NCBI GenBank assembly: GCA_030765065.1
Contig: CM060990.1
Location: 8,056,001-8,120,000 of the forward strand
Origin: Deroplatys truncata
Lineage: Eukaryota > Arthropoda > Insecta > Mantodea > Mantidae
Length of the DNA: 64,000 nt
Direction: 5' to 3'
Under the pieces are notes generated by a model. It made no database searches and was not told where the DNA came from. It saw nothing but the letters and a program-made list of their open reading frames with translations. Positions 11,957 through 24,249 of this stretch are shown here, one piece after another (position 1 is the first letter of the stretch; every line of letters starts with the position of its first letter). A program made the translations under genes and the position numbers.

Positions 11957-12430
11957 CTACCTGGACTGATGGACCTCGTGGTGTGCACATCGTGGAGACA
12001 GTCTACGAGTTTCCTTGACCGCTGGCTTCCCAAGCGTGTCTCCATAACAGGCTGGCGTTATGCGGGCACGACCGCATCCACCGTCAGCGTCATCCTGCAT
12101 ATCCCAGGATGTCTGTTGGGGCTCCGGAGAGTCATCTCGTCCCAGCCGAGTCGGAAGACACTCTTGCCGTAATCGACCGTCGTGTCGTGACTCCTGAGGG
12201 CGTCTTGTCCCAGTATCACTACCACAGCCCCCTCGGACGAACACCCACAGGCTTAAAATGCTCCATCGTAGACTCAACTTCAGCAAGATCTTGTCCCCAT
12301 AGGCAAGATGTTGCCCGATACCATCACTATCTGTTAGGGCCGATCCCGTTTCCTTGGTGGCAAGCGCACTACAACGCCAGGCCTGATTACGGTCACGGCT
12401 GCAGCTGCGTCTACTAGTATCCGGCACAGT
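11957..12430 (-). pseudogene. gypsy A retropepsin (aspartic protease)
   Basis: Reading down from 12420 one frame gives LVDAAAAVTVIRPGVV, which matches the active-site region of a retropepsin with the catalytic D-T/S-G-A replaced in part (the first Asp stays, Thr-Gly became Ala-Ala). About 190 bp further, VVILGQDALRSHDTTVDYG (near 12215-12160) matches the I-L-G-x-D-x-L segment that closes such proteases, followed by a hydrophobic strand FRLGWDEMTL. A stop lies shortly after the active-site piece, and the two parts are in different frames. The enzyme would have cut Gag-Pol; it is inactive here. It follows the zinc knuckles of gag as usual. Confidence 0.65.
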
Positions 12431-12599
12431 TTTCTTGTATGCATCCGCGCGCGACAGAGCTGCCGTATATGCTAGTGTCCAAGCCACGCAACGCCATTCG
12501 AGGAGGTGGTGATGACGACTCCGACGTGCCCCTCGCTACGTCGGTCCTTATTCGTTTCCCGCCGGCTTGTCGGCCTGTTGTGAACAGCCCCTCACTAGA

Positions 12600-13742
12600 T
12601 GTCATCATTAGCCACAACGCAAACACACCGCTTGCCGCTCGTCCGCTTGTCTTTAGATAGTCCTTCACCAGGTGATCTGGCTGGCCACACCCCGAAGACA
12701 CACCACCTGACGCTCGTCGGATTGCCTGTGGACAGTCCTTCACTGGGTGTTCTGACTGGCCACACACCCATATACGCATTGCTTGAAGTTCTTCGTTGAC
12801 ATCATTGGGATTGTCCTCTTTTCCCGTCGTATGAAATACTTCTGGTATTCGAGGTAGGTGTAGCTGTCACCTTGGCGATCTCCATCATCAACGCCGCCTT
12901 TAGCGCCTCGTAAATGGTCTTGTAGACGCCGAGCATCAGACGCTGTCATATTTCGGTGTCACGGACACTGTTCACAAAGGAGTAGGCAGCTTCGTGAGAC
13001 ACGTAACTGGGTGGGGGGTTCTCCAGAGTTTTGTTCACCAACTGTTCAGTAGCCAGGGATGCTTATACTCTCTGCCCTGGCTATTATAGCCTTGACTTGA
13101 GCTGACTACGATAGACTGCGGCGACGCGATGGTTCCTGAATTGGTTTTCGAGGGCCTCCCAGATGTCTTCAAACACCGCTGAAGTCGGAATCGCAATCGG
13201 AACTTCAGCTGCCCGTCCCTGAATGCTAGCTATCAGATCTGCGGCTTCCTCCTCTGCTGAAAATTGGTTGCGGGTGGCGACGACCGCGTATTGTCTGCGA
13301 AGGACTTCAAAAGTTGCCGTTCCGTCGTATTTGTGTGACCTGGCGTGTGCATATGTGTTGATTGATATCTCGACCTTTAAGTCTTAAGTCTTGCGTCAAG
13401 CGTTTCTCCCATCATGGTGGTCAGTTCCTTGGTACCACCGTCGACTCTTTTTACCAGGACCTTAAGTCTTTATCCGAAGTTCTCCAAGGCGTTAAGGCGT
13501 TGCCCAAGGCCTTTTATCTTCACGTCGAGCTCTTCCACGTTTGTCTACATGCCGGTCAGTTTAGCGGATAGCTCTGTCATCATTCTGGACATGTCTGTCT
13601 TCATTTCTTCCGTTACACCATTCATTTCAGTCTGCATCATCTCTATTGCGGAATTCACTGTCATTTTTTCACTTCCCAAGTTTTCCATCCCGGATTCCAG
13701 TTTAGCATCCATCTTCTCCATTCTGAATTTCATGGTCTGCAC
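12600..13742 (-). pseudogene. gypsy A gag (coiled coil, capsid-like region, zinc knuckles)
   Basis: The N-terminal part (13742-13545) is a Met/Lys/Glu-rich coiled coil (KMDAKLESGMENL and similar heptads). The middle, near 13310-13080, reads LIASIQGRAAEVPIAIP and then EALENQFRNHRVAAVYRSQ, a block typical of gag proteins of arthropod gypsy elements. Near 12900 an RLMLGVYKTIYEALKAALMM-like helix follows. The C-terminal end (12779-12640) has a CCHC zinc knuckle (CGQSEHPVKDC) and a second knuckle with the last Cys changed to Tyr (CGQPDHLVKDY). Gag would form the particle and bind the RNA. Several frame changes and stops interrupt it. Confidence 0.7.
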
Positions 13743-13809
13743 TTCACTTAATAATTGTTGAATGGTTTCTCCACTGCGGTGGTTTTATCCTACTCCTGAC
13801 ACGAGTACA

Positions 13810-14200
13810 CATAACAAATAAGAACACCAATTACTGCGAGACACTTTGTCACTAGGCACTCAGCGTTGCACAAACATTGCACTTGGGTCACTTTTGGCAC
13901 AGGCTGGAATATAACACAGCTGACCCGTCGAATCACAACTCATATTGAACTTCACTGGCACTGGCATAGTCTACTTTTGCTGTTCAATTTTTCATCGTCA
14001 GTTCTTAACCGACTGAACTACTGCGGATAAAAGCAGCCCCCCACCTATGTAGCCCTCGCATACAAAGCCAAATGTTCTATAAAGGGGAGGCTACTAGATC
14101 AAGCTGAAGCGAATGTTTTGGAACAGGTAAGTGGCGTACAATAACCATTCTTCCGGCGCCGGTCGAAGACCCCACCCAGGTTCCAGTCGAGAGGCACATA
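13810..14200 (-). repeat. 5' LTR of gypsy element A
   Basis: Direct repeat of 9618-9956. On the minus strand the LTR ends near 13810 and is followed by GTGTCAGGAGTAGGATAAAA, placed where a primer-binding site and leader belong, about 65 bp before gag. The high edge is not sharply defined; the last shared sequence is the GAGAGGCAC block near 14190. A CTTTATAG box on the minus strand near 14085 is a candidate TATA element. Confidence 0.65.
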
Positions 14201-14898
14201 CCCTCACGCGCGCGGTGATACTTCATATATATATATAAATGCTTTTAGGGCACAGGTATGAACGGGAGGCTAGGCAGCCTACTTTTAGAAAGCAGTTCTA
14301 ATATACAAGTCTTGATATTATATAATCTTTCAGGAGACTGTACATGCTAAAGATTTCGAAATCTTTACTGCAGCTAATGGAAAAATGAAAAGGCACGTAA
14401 ACTATCCCGCAAGTAGGAAATTCCAAGAAACACAATAGTATGTGTTATATATTTGAATGTGGTCTACATTTTATGAGGCAGGAAATTTTGCTTTCAAAAG
14501 AAATCTCGATAGGATGTTAAGTCACTTTCTCAGAAACATCACGAAATCTGAAAACGATGGCTTTGAAGAGACAGCAGTGGAAGAAAATATTCTCTGGATC
14601 AGGAGACCCGATCATTTCTTATTAAATAAAGACTTTGATGTCCCTACCATGAGGGAGAGTAGTTTAACTATACCGACAATAAATAATAGACAATTATTCC
14701 ACTGTACTATATAGCCATTGTTATACTGCCCTTGATCATACTTTCGCCTCCCACAGGTGTTTATGTGATTATAATAATTTGAAACGTTATTCTTTAATTA
14801 GATTAAGCTTATCTGCAAAGCTACCTAACTCTACATCAATCCAGGTTGTTACCTGTAGTGGGCTTGTGTTGTATTTGCTTTAACATACAGATAATACA
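14201..14898. other. no gene; short AT microsatellite at 14226-14240
   Basis: AT-rich DNA. An 85-codon open frame at 14457-14714 shows no family motif. Confidence 0.45.
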
Positions 14899-15112
14899 TG
14901 CCTCTGTGGTGTGGAGTTATCGTGGATGCCTCACATTCAAGAGGTCCCGAGTTCGAATCTCGGTTTCCCTTATGCTGAAAACATGAATGCCGGATAACTT
15001 TAAGCTCTATGGATTCCGGGATCACTTGAGCTTCATTTCATTCATTCCTCGTCCGGTTAAATGACGAAATAAAAAACGTAAATAAATAAAAAATAAATGT
15101 CATATTAGCACA
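14899..15112 (+). mobile_element. tRNA-headed SINE, family C, with A-rich tail
   Basis: The head includes GTGGTGTGGAGTTATCGTGG and the box B GAGTTCGAATCTCGG (about 14948-14962). A 70-bp body rich in CATTTCATTCATTCCTCG follows, then an A-rich tail of AAATAAATAAAAAATAAATG type ending near 15112. The A-rich end and internal promoter together support a retroposed SINE. Confidence 0.75.
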
Positions 15113-17818
15113 TGGTTGTTATTTTACTTGTCTTCAGTAAAGAATAGTCAAAAGCATACTACTTTGTTCAATGAAGCCCTGGAAGATAAAATCATTCGGT
15201 GAAATTATTACCACTGGCTTACGGACTGCGCGCATCCAATATCGCCAACTGTGCTCTAAGACACAAGCACCATATATGACGAGGTTAACAGACATTAACA
15301 ATTACATGTTGTAGTCGTGGTGATTTAAAAGGATCACGTACTTCAGTAGATTTCACGATCATGAATTCACACTTCCTCACTACTCTCTTCGCGCCCTATG
15401 ACAAAGACAATCTTATTATTATAATTACTGGAGTGGATCCTTAAGGAAACATCTCAGACTATGAAACCTTTGCCGTCTCTGTAGACAATCAGCAGAAACT
15501 GCTGAACACCACCTTATAGAATACAATTATCTTGAAGGAAGCATATTCATAAACTTCGGCGGTGAAGATAATAAAAATCTTAGGAAAGCTCTCAAATCCT
15601 TTTAAAAGCATAGATTTATAACTTTGAAGGAAATAGGGAGCGCACAAAAAGCTATAGTTGAGGTTCCTTGTATGTTCGACAGCTCCCTTAAAATCACATC
15701 AAGCGTTAGTTTACCTCATCACCATTACGTGTAATCGGATGGGTAAAAGCTGCAGCAGCCAAATATAAAATGCTTCATTTTATCCTACGGAATCGAAACA
15801 TTTACAACAAAGGTGGCGAAAATGTCTTTCTCTCGCGAGCCATCAAATATGCAACACGCACTACACCACTCAGCAGCACATGAAAAGCAAATGAATAGAC
15901 GGTTAGAAAAGGAGTTGCGCCTGCGAGTCGCGTTTTCCCCACCACTGATTTACAAGATAGTGAGGATGAAATATTACTGAACCTTATTTTTTCCTACCTC
16001 AAACTCGCTCCTTTTCACTGGTCACGAGCTTAAACAAAACAAATTTGAACTTGTCTATTTAGTACTGCAATACCATGTTCTCGGTCGTACGAGATATTTG
16101 AGAAGCTAACCTTTGAAGTATTTACTAAATTCCTAGCGGTAAAAAGGCTATTAAAACGGGACAAAATAGAAACTGTGATGCATGGCTCCCTAACAGAGCC
16201 TAGCGCCTCCAGGTGGGTTTTAGTTCATAAGAAAGTGTACTCGTAGATGGCACTTATTTCATTTCCACGCACCTCTCTTCCATTTCCGCTCAATGTATCT
16301 TCATCATTTACTTCTTGTACAGTTATATTCTTGTTTCGGGACATTTTCTTACTTGGTGTAATTAGAAGTGATGCAGCGACATATTCCCTCCGGTGGATCT
16401 GACGGAAGTACAATGGAGATGCTGACCTGATTCCAGTTCTCCGGCTTTATTCTGCCCATCAACTCCGCTGACAACCATTCATAAGGAACACGGACTCCCT
16501 CTTTTCACCTTCTCTCAGCGTTTTGTGCGTTTCCTTACAACGTTTCCTCGCGCTAGTCATCCTTCTAGTAGCTTCTTTCTTCTTCGTCCTTTTTTATTTC
16601 TACGGTTTCCCCAAGCAGTTCGTCCCCTTCCAAAAAATTGAGCGAGTTGATATGGTAGCTGTCCCTCTTGGCCATTCCATAGACACTTAGTGACTTCACT
16701 TCTCTTGTACTTGAATAAAGTATATTTGTAGCGCAAGACCATCTTTAACATTTCCTGCAAATATCCCATGTATTTCCTGGGGTAAATGGGTGAAAATTCC
16801 TCATTTTTGTGAAGAATTATTTGGCTTTTTTGTTTCTCAAAGCAAGTGTATCAACCCTATTTGATCTTTTCCTGGAGCTTCAAGGCTATAAGATATTTGG
16901 AAATTTAAGAATGATATCATTTTGAAAGGTTTCGATATTATAATTAGCTGCAATGACTACTTTAAATTGCGTTTTCCACAGTTATATTTTTGAAGCACTT
17001 TACTGCAATCAAAATCTATACCCTGCTACAAATATCATCCAATGAACCTTTAATTTTTACTGGATGTTCCATAAAGGATTAACTAAGGTACACTAAGTAT
17101 CGGACTTTTATACGTTATGTGGTTCTTAAAATAAAAGATAAAGAATTAGACACAGTTCTCAAAACATTAAAAACCTTAAAGTTTAGTACATTATTTTTAT
17201 TTGTCTCGGTAGCCAAATATTAAAACTCCGAATACTTTAATGTTTTATCTCATACGCAATCGAATGGCATTGCAAGATGGTCTTAAATATTTTGCTCAAC
17301 ATTTATAGGAGTGGATAGACTTTGAAAAAGCGTATGTTTTAGTACAAATATATTCATAAATAAAACGCTATTAATTCCGGAAAGATGAAACTTCAATAGC
17401 TTTTTAGTATGCTATAAAAATCCATGGGGCAAAAATGAAGCTTTTAGATAAAATACTATTGAAAATATAGATTTCACTCCCTTCCTCCTTTAAGAAAGCC
17501 ATAAATGATTTAAATAGTTTGATTCTTTTTTATAAAAGGTACTATATTTAAAGAATATACCCAAAAAAAACCATGGAGTTTTATTTATCTCTGTGTGCAT
17601 TAAATTCATGAAATACACATAGTATTGTATATAACTGATATATCAGAATGGAAGATGCACACTGCAATTTTCAACATTAATTCACAGCCGTCTCTCTGTG
17701 GAGTTTCAATTTTGTAACATGTGTTATGATTTGTGACCCCCAGATAAAGAACGTTAAGTTTACAGGTTGAGATTTAATTATGTTGATACTCAAATGGCAG
17801 GGTTTTAAAATTCATCAG
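15113..17818. other. no gene seen in 2.7 kb
   Basis: AT-rich DNA without recognisable coding sequence. Open frames at 16225-16413 and 16557-16769 on the minus strand have no motif that I can name. Confidence 0.5.
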
Positions 17819-18290
17819 CTATGATGAATACATTACATGTGGGCCTTCTGTTCGCCATATTGCTCGAAACATAGAGACCAGATTAACAATAGCATTTAAA
17901 GCCAGTACACAGATTTCGTGGGGAATGGATAATATTACACGCCGTATGTGGTCCTTTAGGCAATTCATTTCATGCAATTTCCTGCTATACAGACGTTCCC
18001 TTACCATAACCCGTGACCAGAAATCACAGAGTGTCAGGTTTGTGAATGGTGAAGTCCATCGTGGTGGCCCACAACGACCAATCTATAGACCAAAAGACCA
18101 GTCTATCGACCAAAAAAGTGTGGTCGAGATAGGCAAGAACAATACGGGAATAATGCGGTGGTGTGCCATCTTGATGGAAAACCCTATAAGTCGTATTTGT
18201 AGTGGTAGATCATCAATGAAGTACTGCTGAAAAATTTTTGGTACACGTCTGAAGTCACTTTTGGGATATCAAAAAGTATGATCCCGTTAT
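17819..18290 (-). pseudogene. mariner-like transposase, C-terminal half, third lineage
   Basis: On the minus strand the region near 18180-18130 reads HQDGTPPHYSRIVLAYLDHT in one frame, holding the second catalytic Asp. GGPPRWTSPFTNLTLCDFW near 18060-18010 replaces the usual third-Asp region, with Asn where the Asp belongs. The final 62 codons, 18007-17819 (NCLKDHIRRVILSIPHEICV and following), match the helical C-terminus of this transposase group and end at a stop after about the expected distance. The N-terminal half is missing: the 85-bp satellite begins within about 25 bp of the fragment's upstream end. An AT-rich 'AGACCAAAAGACCA' duplication accounts for part of the frame loss. Confidence 0.7.
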
Positions 18291-18311
18291 CCCAGCGGCG
18301 GTCATGCTGGC

Positions 18312-21300
18312 TGCGTACAGTGGCTGCGTACATGCCACTCTAATATATCTTAACACATCAGTCTCTAGTTTCCTTTAAGATCAAATGCTCTAATTCCACA
18401 GTAATGGCTGCGTACATGCAACTCTAATATATCTTAACACATCAGACTCTAGTTTCCCTTTAAGATCAAATGCTCTAATTCCACAGTAATGGCTGCGTAC
18501 ATGCCACTCTAATATATCCTAACACATCAGTGTCTAGTTTCCCTTTAAAACCAAATGCTCTAATTCCACAGTAATGGCTGCGTACATGCCACTCTAATAT
18601 ATCCTAACACATCAGTGTCTAGTTTCCCTTTAAAACCAAATGCTCTAATTCCACAGTAATGGCTGCGTACATCCCACTCTAATATATCTTAACACATCAG
18701 TCTCTAGTTTCCCTTTAAAACCAAATGCTCTAATTTCACAGTAATGGCTGCGTACATCCCACTCTAATATATCTTAACACATCAGTCTCTAGTTTCCCTT
18801 TAAAACCAAATGCTCTAATTCCACAGCAATGACTGCGTACATCCCACTCTAATATATCCTAACACATAAGTCTCTAGTTTCCCTTTAAGACCAAATGCTC
18901 TAATTCCACAGTAATGGCTGCGTACATGCCACTCTAATATATCTTAACACATAAGTCTCTAGTTTCCCTTTAAGACCAAATGCTCTAATTCCACAGCAAT
19001 GACTGCGTACATCCCACTCTAATATATCCTAACACATAAGTCTCTAGTTTCCCTTTAAGACCAAATGCTCTAATTCCACAGTAATGGCTGCGTACATGCC
19101 ACTCTAATATATCCTAACACATCAGTGTCTAGTTTCCCTTTAAGACCAAATGCTCTAATTCCACAGCAATGACTGCGTACATGCCACTCTAATATATCTT
19201 AACACATCATGTCTAGTTTCCCTTTAAGACCAAATGCTCTAATTCCACAGCAATGGCTGCGTACATGCCACTCTAATATATCCAAACACACCAGTGTCTA
19301 GTTTCCCTTTAAGATCAAATGCTCTAATTCCACAGTAATGAATGCGTACATGCCACTCTAATATATCTTAACACATCAGTGTCTAGTTTCCCTTTAAGAC
19401 CAAATGCTCTAATTCACAGCAATGGCTGCGTACATGCCACTCTAATATATCTTAACACATCAGTCTCTAGTTTCCCTTTAAAACCAAATGCTCTAATTCA
19501 CAGCAATGGCTGCGTACATGCCACTCTAATATATCTTAACACATCAGTGTCTAGTTTCCCTTTAAAACCAAATGCTCTAATTTCACAGCAATGACTGCGT
19601 ACATGCCACTCTAATATATCTTAACACACCAGTCTCTAGTTTCCCTTTAAAACCAAATGCTCTAATTCCACAGTAATGGCTGCGTACATGCCACTCTAAT
19701 ATATCCTAACACATCAGTGTCTAGTTTCCCTTTAAAACCAAGTGCTCTAATTCCACAATAATGGCTGCGTACATGCCACTCTAATATATTCTAACACATC
19801 AGTGTCTAGTTTCCCTTTAAAACCAAATGCTCTAATTCCACAGTAATGGCTGCGTACATCCCACTCTAATATATCTTAACACATCAGTGTCTAGTTTCCC
19901 TTTAAAACCAAATGCTCTAATTCCACAGTAATGGCTGCGTACATCCCACTCTAATATATCTTAACACATCAGTGTCTAGTTTCACTTTAAAACCAAATGC
20001 TCTAATTCCACAGTAATGGCTGCGTACATCCCACTCTAATATATCTTAACACATCAGTGTCTAGTTTCCCTTTAAAACCAAATGCTATAATTTCACAGTA
20101 ATGGCTGCGTACATGCCACTCTAATATATCCTAACACATAAGTCTCTAGTTTCCCTTTAAAACCAAATGCTCTAATTCCACAGCAATGGCTGCGTACATC
20201 CCACTCTAATATATCCTAACACAAAAGTCTCTAGTTTCCCTTTAAGACCAAATGCTCTAATTCACAGCAATGGCTGCGTACATGCCACTCTAATATATCC
20301 TAACACATCAGTGTCTAGTTTCCCTTTAAGACCAAATGCTCTAATTCACAGCAATGGCTGCGTACATGCCACTCTAATATATCCTAACACATCAGTGTCT
20401 AGTTTCCCTTTAAGACCAAATGCTCTAATTCCACAGTAATGGCTGCGTACATGCCACTCTAATATATCCTAACACATCAGTGTCTAGTTTCCCTTTAACA
20501 CCAAATGCTCTAATTCCACAGTAATGGCTGCGTACATCCCACTCTAATATATCTTAACACATCAGTGTCTAGTTTCCCTTTAAAACCAAATGCTCTAATT
20601 TCACAGTAATGGCTGCGTACATGCCACTCTAATATATCCTAACACATAAGTCTCTAGTTTCCCTTTAAAACCAAATGCTCTAATTCCACAACAATGGCTG
20701 CATACATCCCACTCTAATATATCCTAACACAAACGTCTCTAGTTTCCCTTTAAGACCAAATGCTCTAATTCACAGCAATGGCTGCGTACATGCCACTCTA
20801 ATATATCCTAACACATCAGTGTCTAGTTTCCCTTTAAGACCAAATGCTCTAATTCACAGCAATGGCTGCGTACATGCCACTCTAATATATCCTAACACAT
20901 CAGTGTCTAGTTTCCCTTTAAGACTAAATGCTCTAATTCCACAGTAATGGCTGCGTACATGACACTCTAATATATCCTAACACATCAGTGTCTAGTTTCC
21001 CTTTAACACCAAATGCTCTAATTCCACAGTAATGGCTGCGTACATGCCACTCTAATATATCCTAACACATCAGTGTCTAGTTTCCCTTTAAGACCAAATG
21101 CTCTAATTCCACAGTAATGGCTGCGTACATGCCACTCTAATATATCCTAACACATCAGTCTCTAGTTTCCCTTTAACACCAAATGCTCTAATTCACAGCA
21201 ATGGCTGCGTACATGCCACTCTAATATATCCTAACACATCAGTGTCTAGTTTCCCTTTAAGACCAAATGCTCTAATTCCACAGTAATGGCTGCGTACATG

Positions 21301-22755
21301 CCACTCTAATATATCCTAACACATCAGTGTCTAGTTTCCCTTTAACACCAAATGCTCTAATTCCACAGTAATGGCTGCGTACATCCCACTCTAATATATC
21401 TTAACACATCAGTGTCTAGTTTCCCTTTAAAACCAAATGCTCTAATTTCACAGTAATGGCTGCGTACATGCCACTCTAATATATCCTAACACATAAGTCT
21501 CTAGTTTCCCTTTAAAACCAAATGCTCTAATTCCACAGCAATGGCTGCGTACATCCCACTCTAATATATCCTAACACAAACGTCTCTAGTTTCCCTTTAA
21601 GACCAAATGCTCTAATTCACAGCAATGGCTGCGTACATGCCACTCTAATATATCCTAACACATCAGTGTCTAGTTTCCCTTTAAGACCAAATGCTCTAAT
21701 TCACAGCAATGGCTGCGTACATGCCACTCTAATATATCCTAACACATCAGTGTCTAGTTTCCCTTTAAGACTAAATGCTCTAATTCCACAGTAATGGCTG
21801 CGTACATGCCACTCTAATATATCCTAACACATCAGTGTCTAGTTTCCCTTTAACACCAAATGCTCTAATTCCACAGTAATGGCTGCGTACATGCCACTCT
21901 AATATATCCTAACACATCAGTGTCTAGTTTCCCTTTAAGACCAAATGCTCTAATTCCACAGTAATGGCTGCGTACATGCCACTCTAATATATCCTAACAC
22001 ATCAGTCTCTAGTTTCCCTTTAACACCAAATGCTCTAATTCACAGCAATGGCTGCGTACATGCCACTCTAATATATCCTAACACATCAGTGTCTAGTTTC
22101 CCTTTAAGACCAAATGATCTAATTCCACAGCACTGGCTGCGTACATGCCACTCTAATACATCTTAACACATCAGTGTCTAGTTTCCCTTTAAGACCAAAT
22201 GATCTAATTCCACAGCAATGACTGCGTACATGCCACTCTAATATATCCTAACACATCAGTGTCTAGTTTCCCCTGAAGACCAAATGCTCTAATTCCACAG
22301 CAATGGCTGCGTACATCCCACACTAATATATCTTAACACATCAGTGTCTAGTTTCCCTTTAAGACCAAATGCTCTAATTCCACAGCAATGGCTGCGTACA
22401 TGTCACTCTAATACATCTTAACACATCAGCGTCTAGTTTCCCTTTAAGATCAAATGCTCTAATTCCACAGCAATGGCTGCGTACATGCCACTCTAATATA
22501 TCCTAACACACCAGTGTCTAGTTTCCCCTGAAGACCAAATGCTCTAATTCCACAGCAATGGCTGCGTACATGCCACTCTAATACATCTTAAGACATCAGT
22601 CTCTAGTTTCCATTTAAGACCAAATTCTCTAATTCCACAGCACTGGCTGCGTACATGCCACTCTAATACATCTTAAGACATCAGTCTCTAGTTTCCCTTT
22701 AAGACCAAATGCTCTAATTCCACAGCACTGGCTGCGTACATCCCACTCTAATAGA
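18312..22755. repeat. 85-bp satellite array, about 52 copies
   Basis: A tandem array of an 85-bp unit (some units 84 bp where CC is C) with anchors GGCTGCGTACATGCCACTC, AATATATC(C/T)TAACACAT, AGTTTCCCTTTAA and ATGCTCTAATTCCACAG. Spacing between successive GGCTG anchors is 85 (for example 18491 to 18576). Units differ by a few recurrent substitutions, such as GCC/CCC after GTACAT, ATCAG/ATAAG and AAACC/AGACC. Units at both ends are more divergent, as expected for an array homogenised from its centre. No coding role is seen; short open frames in it are accidental. Confidence 0.95.
20330..22090. repeat. 847-bp higher-order tandem duplication inside the 85-bp satellite
   Basis: Diagnostic variants recur exactly 847 bp apart: ACAAACGTCTCT at 20731 and 21578, and AGACTAAATG at 20921 and 21768. 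The order of unit variants (CCC/GCC, ATCAG/ATAAG, TTCACAG/TTCCACAG, AACACC/AAGACC) matches across ten consecutive units. A related, earlier block carries ACAAAAGTCTCT at 20221, 508 bp before the first. The homology fades before about 20330 and after about 22100. Confidence 0.85.
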
Positions 22756-24249
22756 TAGTAACATAGCGATTCATATGTAGTTTGTTTACTTAACTTGTGA
22801 TTGCTCATGTTCAGGGCTCCACCCTTCTTCATATGCTTGTCTTATCTGAGATCTGATGGCCTAGCTGCGGATGTTAAACGCATTTTATGTGTGTCATATC
22901 TCACCACAAAGTTTTCATAGTGCCTCTCTGTATCGTTTTAGGTGCTTAAATTGTGTAATTTATAATTTATAGCGTTAGTAATCGCGGAATATAACAGGGG
23001 CAAGTTCAGCTTTAGCATGAAATTAGCAGCCTTTTGTGGACAAAATGGTTTATCATGTCTTTTATTTTTCCCTTAAATTAGGAACCACGTATCTTTCTGT
23101 TGACCTCCTAATTTTAAGGTGCCTTGGCACTCGATAATGATTTGAAAGCTGCCATTTTTAAATGCTCACGATATAATGTAATGGCATTCGGCTGATTTGC
23201 TCATTCTTTAAGCAATACTGGTTTTAAGTGGTTTATGAAACAGTTCCATTATGATTATTTAGTAATGATACAGTGTATAATATATTGCAGTGGGAAGCAA
23301 TATGAATATGCCACAATTTGGTTTGAAATTGAATAAAATATTTGTACCATATTTTTGTCTATTTTTTCGAAATATGCTGGTTACTTAACACTGAAGATGC
23401 TTATATGTACATAATCTGCTTACTCTGTCATATTGAATCCTTAATATAAGTTTGACCATAAAAATGTATTCGCCATTTTTCAACTCTCAAATTTCTTTAT
23501 GAGCCGGGGGTGGCAAATTTAATTAATAGGTAAATGAGGTACTGCATTTCAAAGCTTTCGTTAGGCCCGCATTTTACAACATTACACTAAAAGTAAGGAA
23601 GCGTTGCTTTACATCTGAAACGTAATGTAATCAGATTTTATCCCGTTTTTGTTTCTTTGGTATAATGCATCACTTGAAACATCTTGTGTATGAGCCTCAA
23701 TGGACAATAAAGAATAGCAAATGATAGCATGGCCATCTCTTTACTCCAAGGAGCCTTTTGGCAGAAGAGGAACTACTGTTTAAAAATTACAAAGGAACTC
23801 ACGAACGAAGGCAATTCCCAGTATGTCTTTTGTTTTATAGTATTTTCGTCTTGAGGACGATTAACATTCCTCTAGAGAATTCCTTGCATGGTTGGAATTG
23901 TTATTAAGAACATCTGCAGATCCCTCGGTGCAACCGTAGAAAAAAGAAATAAGGAAAGAAAGAAAAAAAGAGAATGAATATAACAAGCGTGTGTTCGGAT
24001 TGTGAATACTTGGCATAGGGCACATTTTGTATTCGAGTATATGACAGTTTCGAAAGCATATCTGCTAGTTGCATATTAGAAACCTTGAGTAATTACTTCT
24101 GATCTATATTTCTATATGACAACGTGATAAAACGCCTTCGTACTCATCGTATTTGAAATATAGGAAATCCTCAAAGGTCAGGTAAAATCAGAATGGAAAT
24201 CAGCCGATTGCAATCCGGAGTGGAAGCAGCAATGCGAGTATAAAATATT
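22756..24249. other. no gene seen
   Basis: AT-rich DNA following the satellite. An A/G-rich run lies at 23936-23978. No recognisable coding sequence. Confidence 0.5.

Larger units (their letters stand above)
9618..14200 (-). mobile_element. gypsy-class LTR retrotransposon A, internally deleted, with nested mariner-like element
   Basis: Two direct repeats (9618-9956 and about 13810-14200) flank a minus-strand internal region. Reading from high to low coordinate it holds a leader, a coiled-coil gag with zinc knuckles (13742-12600), an aspartic protease (about 12430-12080) and the extreme C-terminus of integrase (11850-11765). Reverse transcriptase, RNase H and the integrase core are missing, so about 2.5-3 kb of pol was deleted. 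A mariner-like element (9957-11764) sits between the integrase end and the 3' LTR. The element is therefore non-autonomous and dead. Confidence 0.75.

Noticed and set aside
11957-12487. A 176-codon minus-strand protein as a gene of its own
   Set aside because: The frame is a shadow across the decayed gypsy protease; the recognisable protease motifs lie in the neighbouring frames.
12109-12799. Plus-strand open frames of 66-102 codons
   Set aside because: They are antisense to the gag/protease region of gypsy element A and have no motif.
18312-22755. A CRISPR-like array
   Set aside because: The 85-bp units follow each other without unique spacers and all positions are conserved; this is a satellite in eukaryotic DNA.
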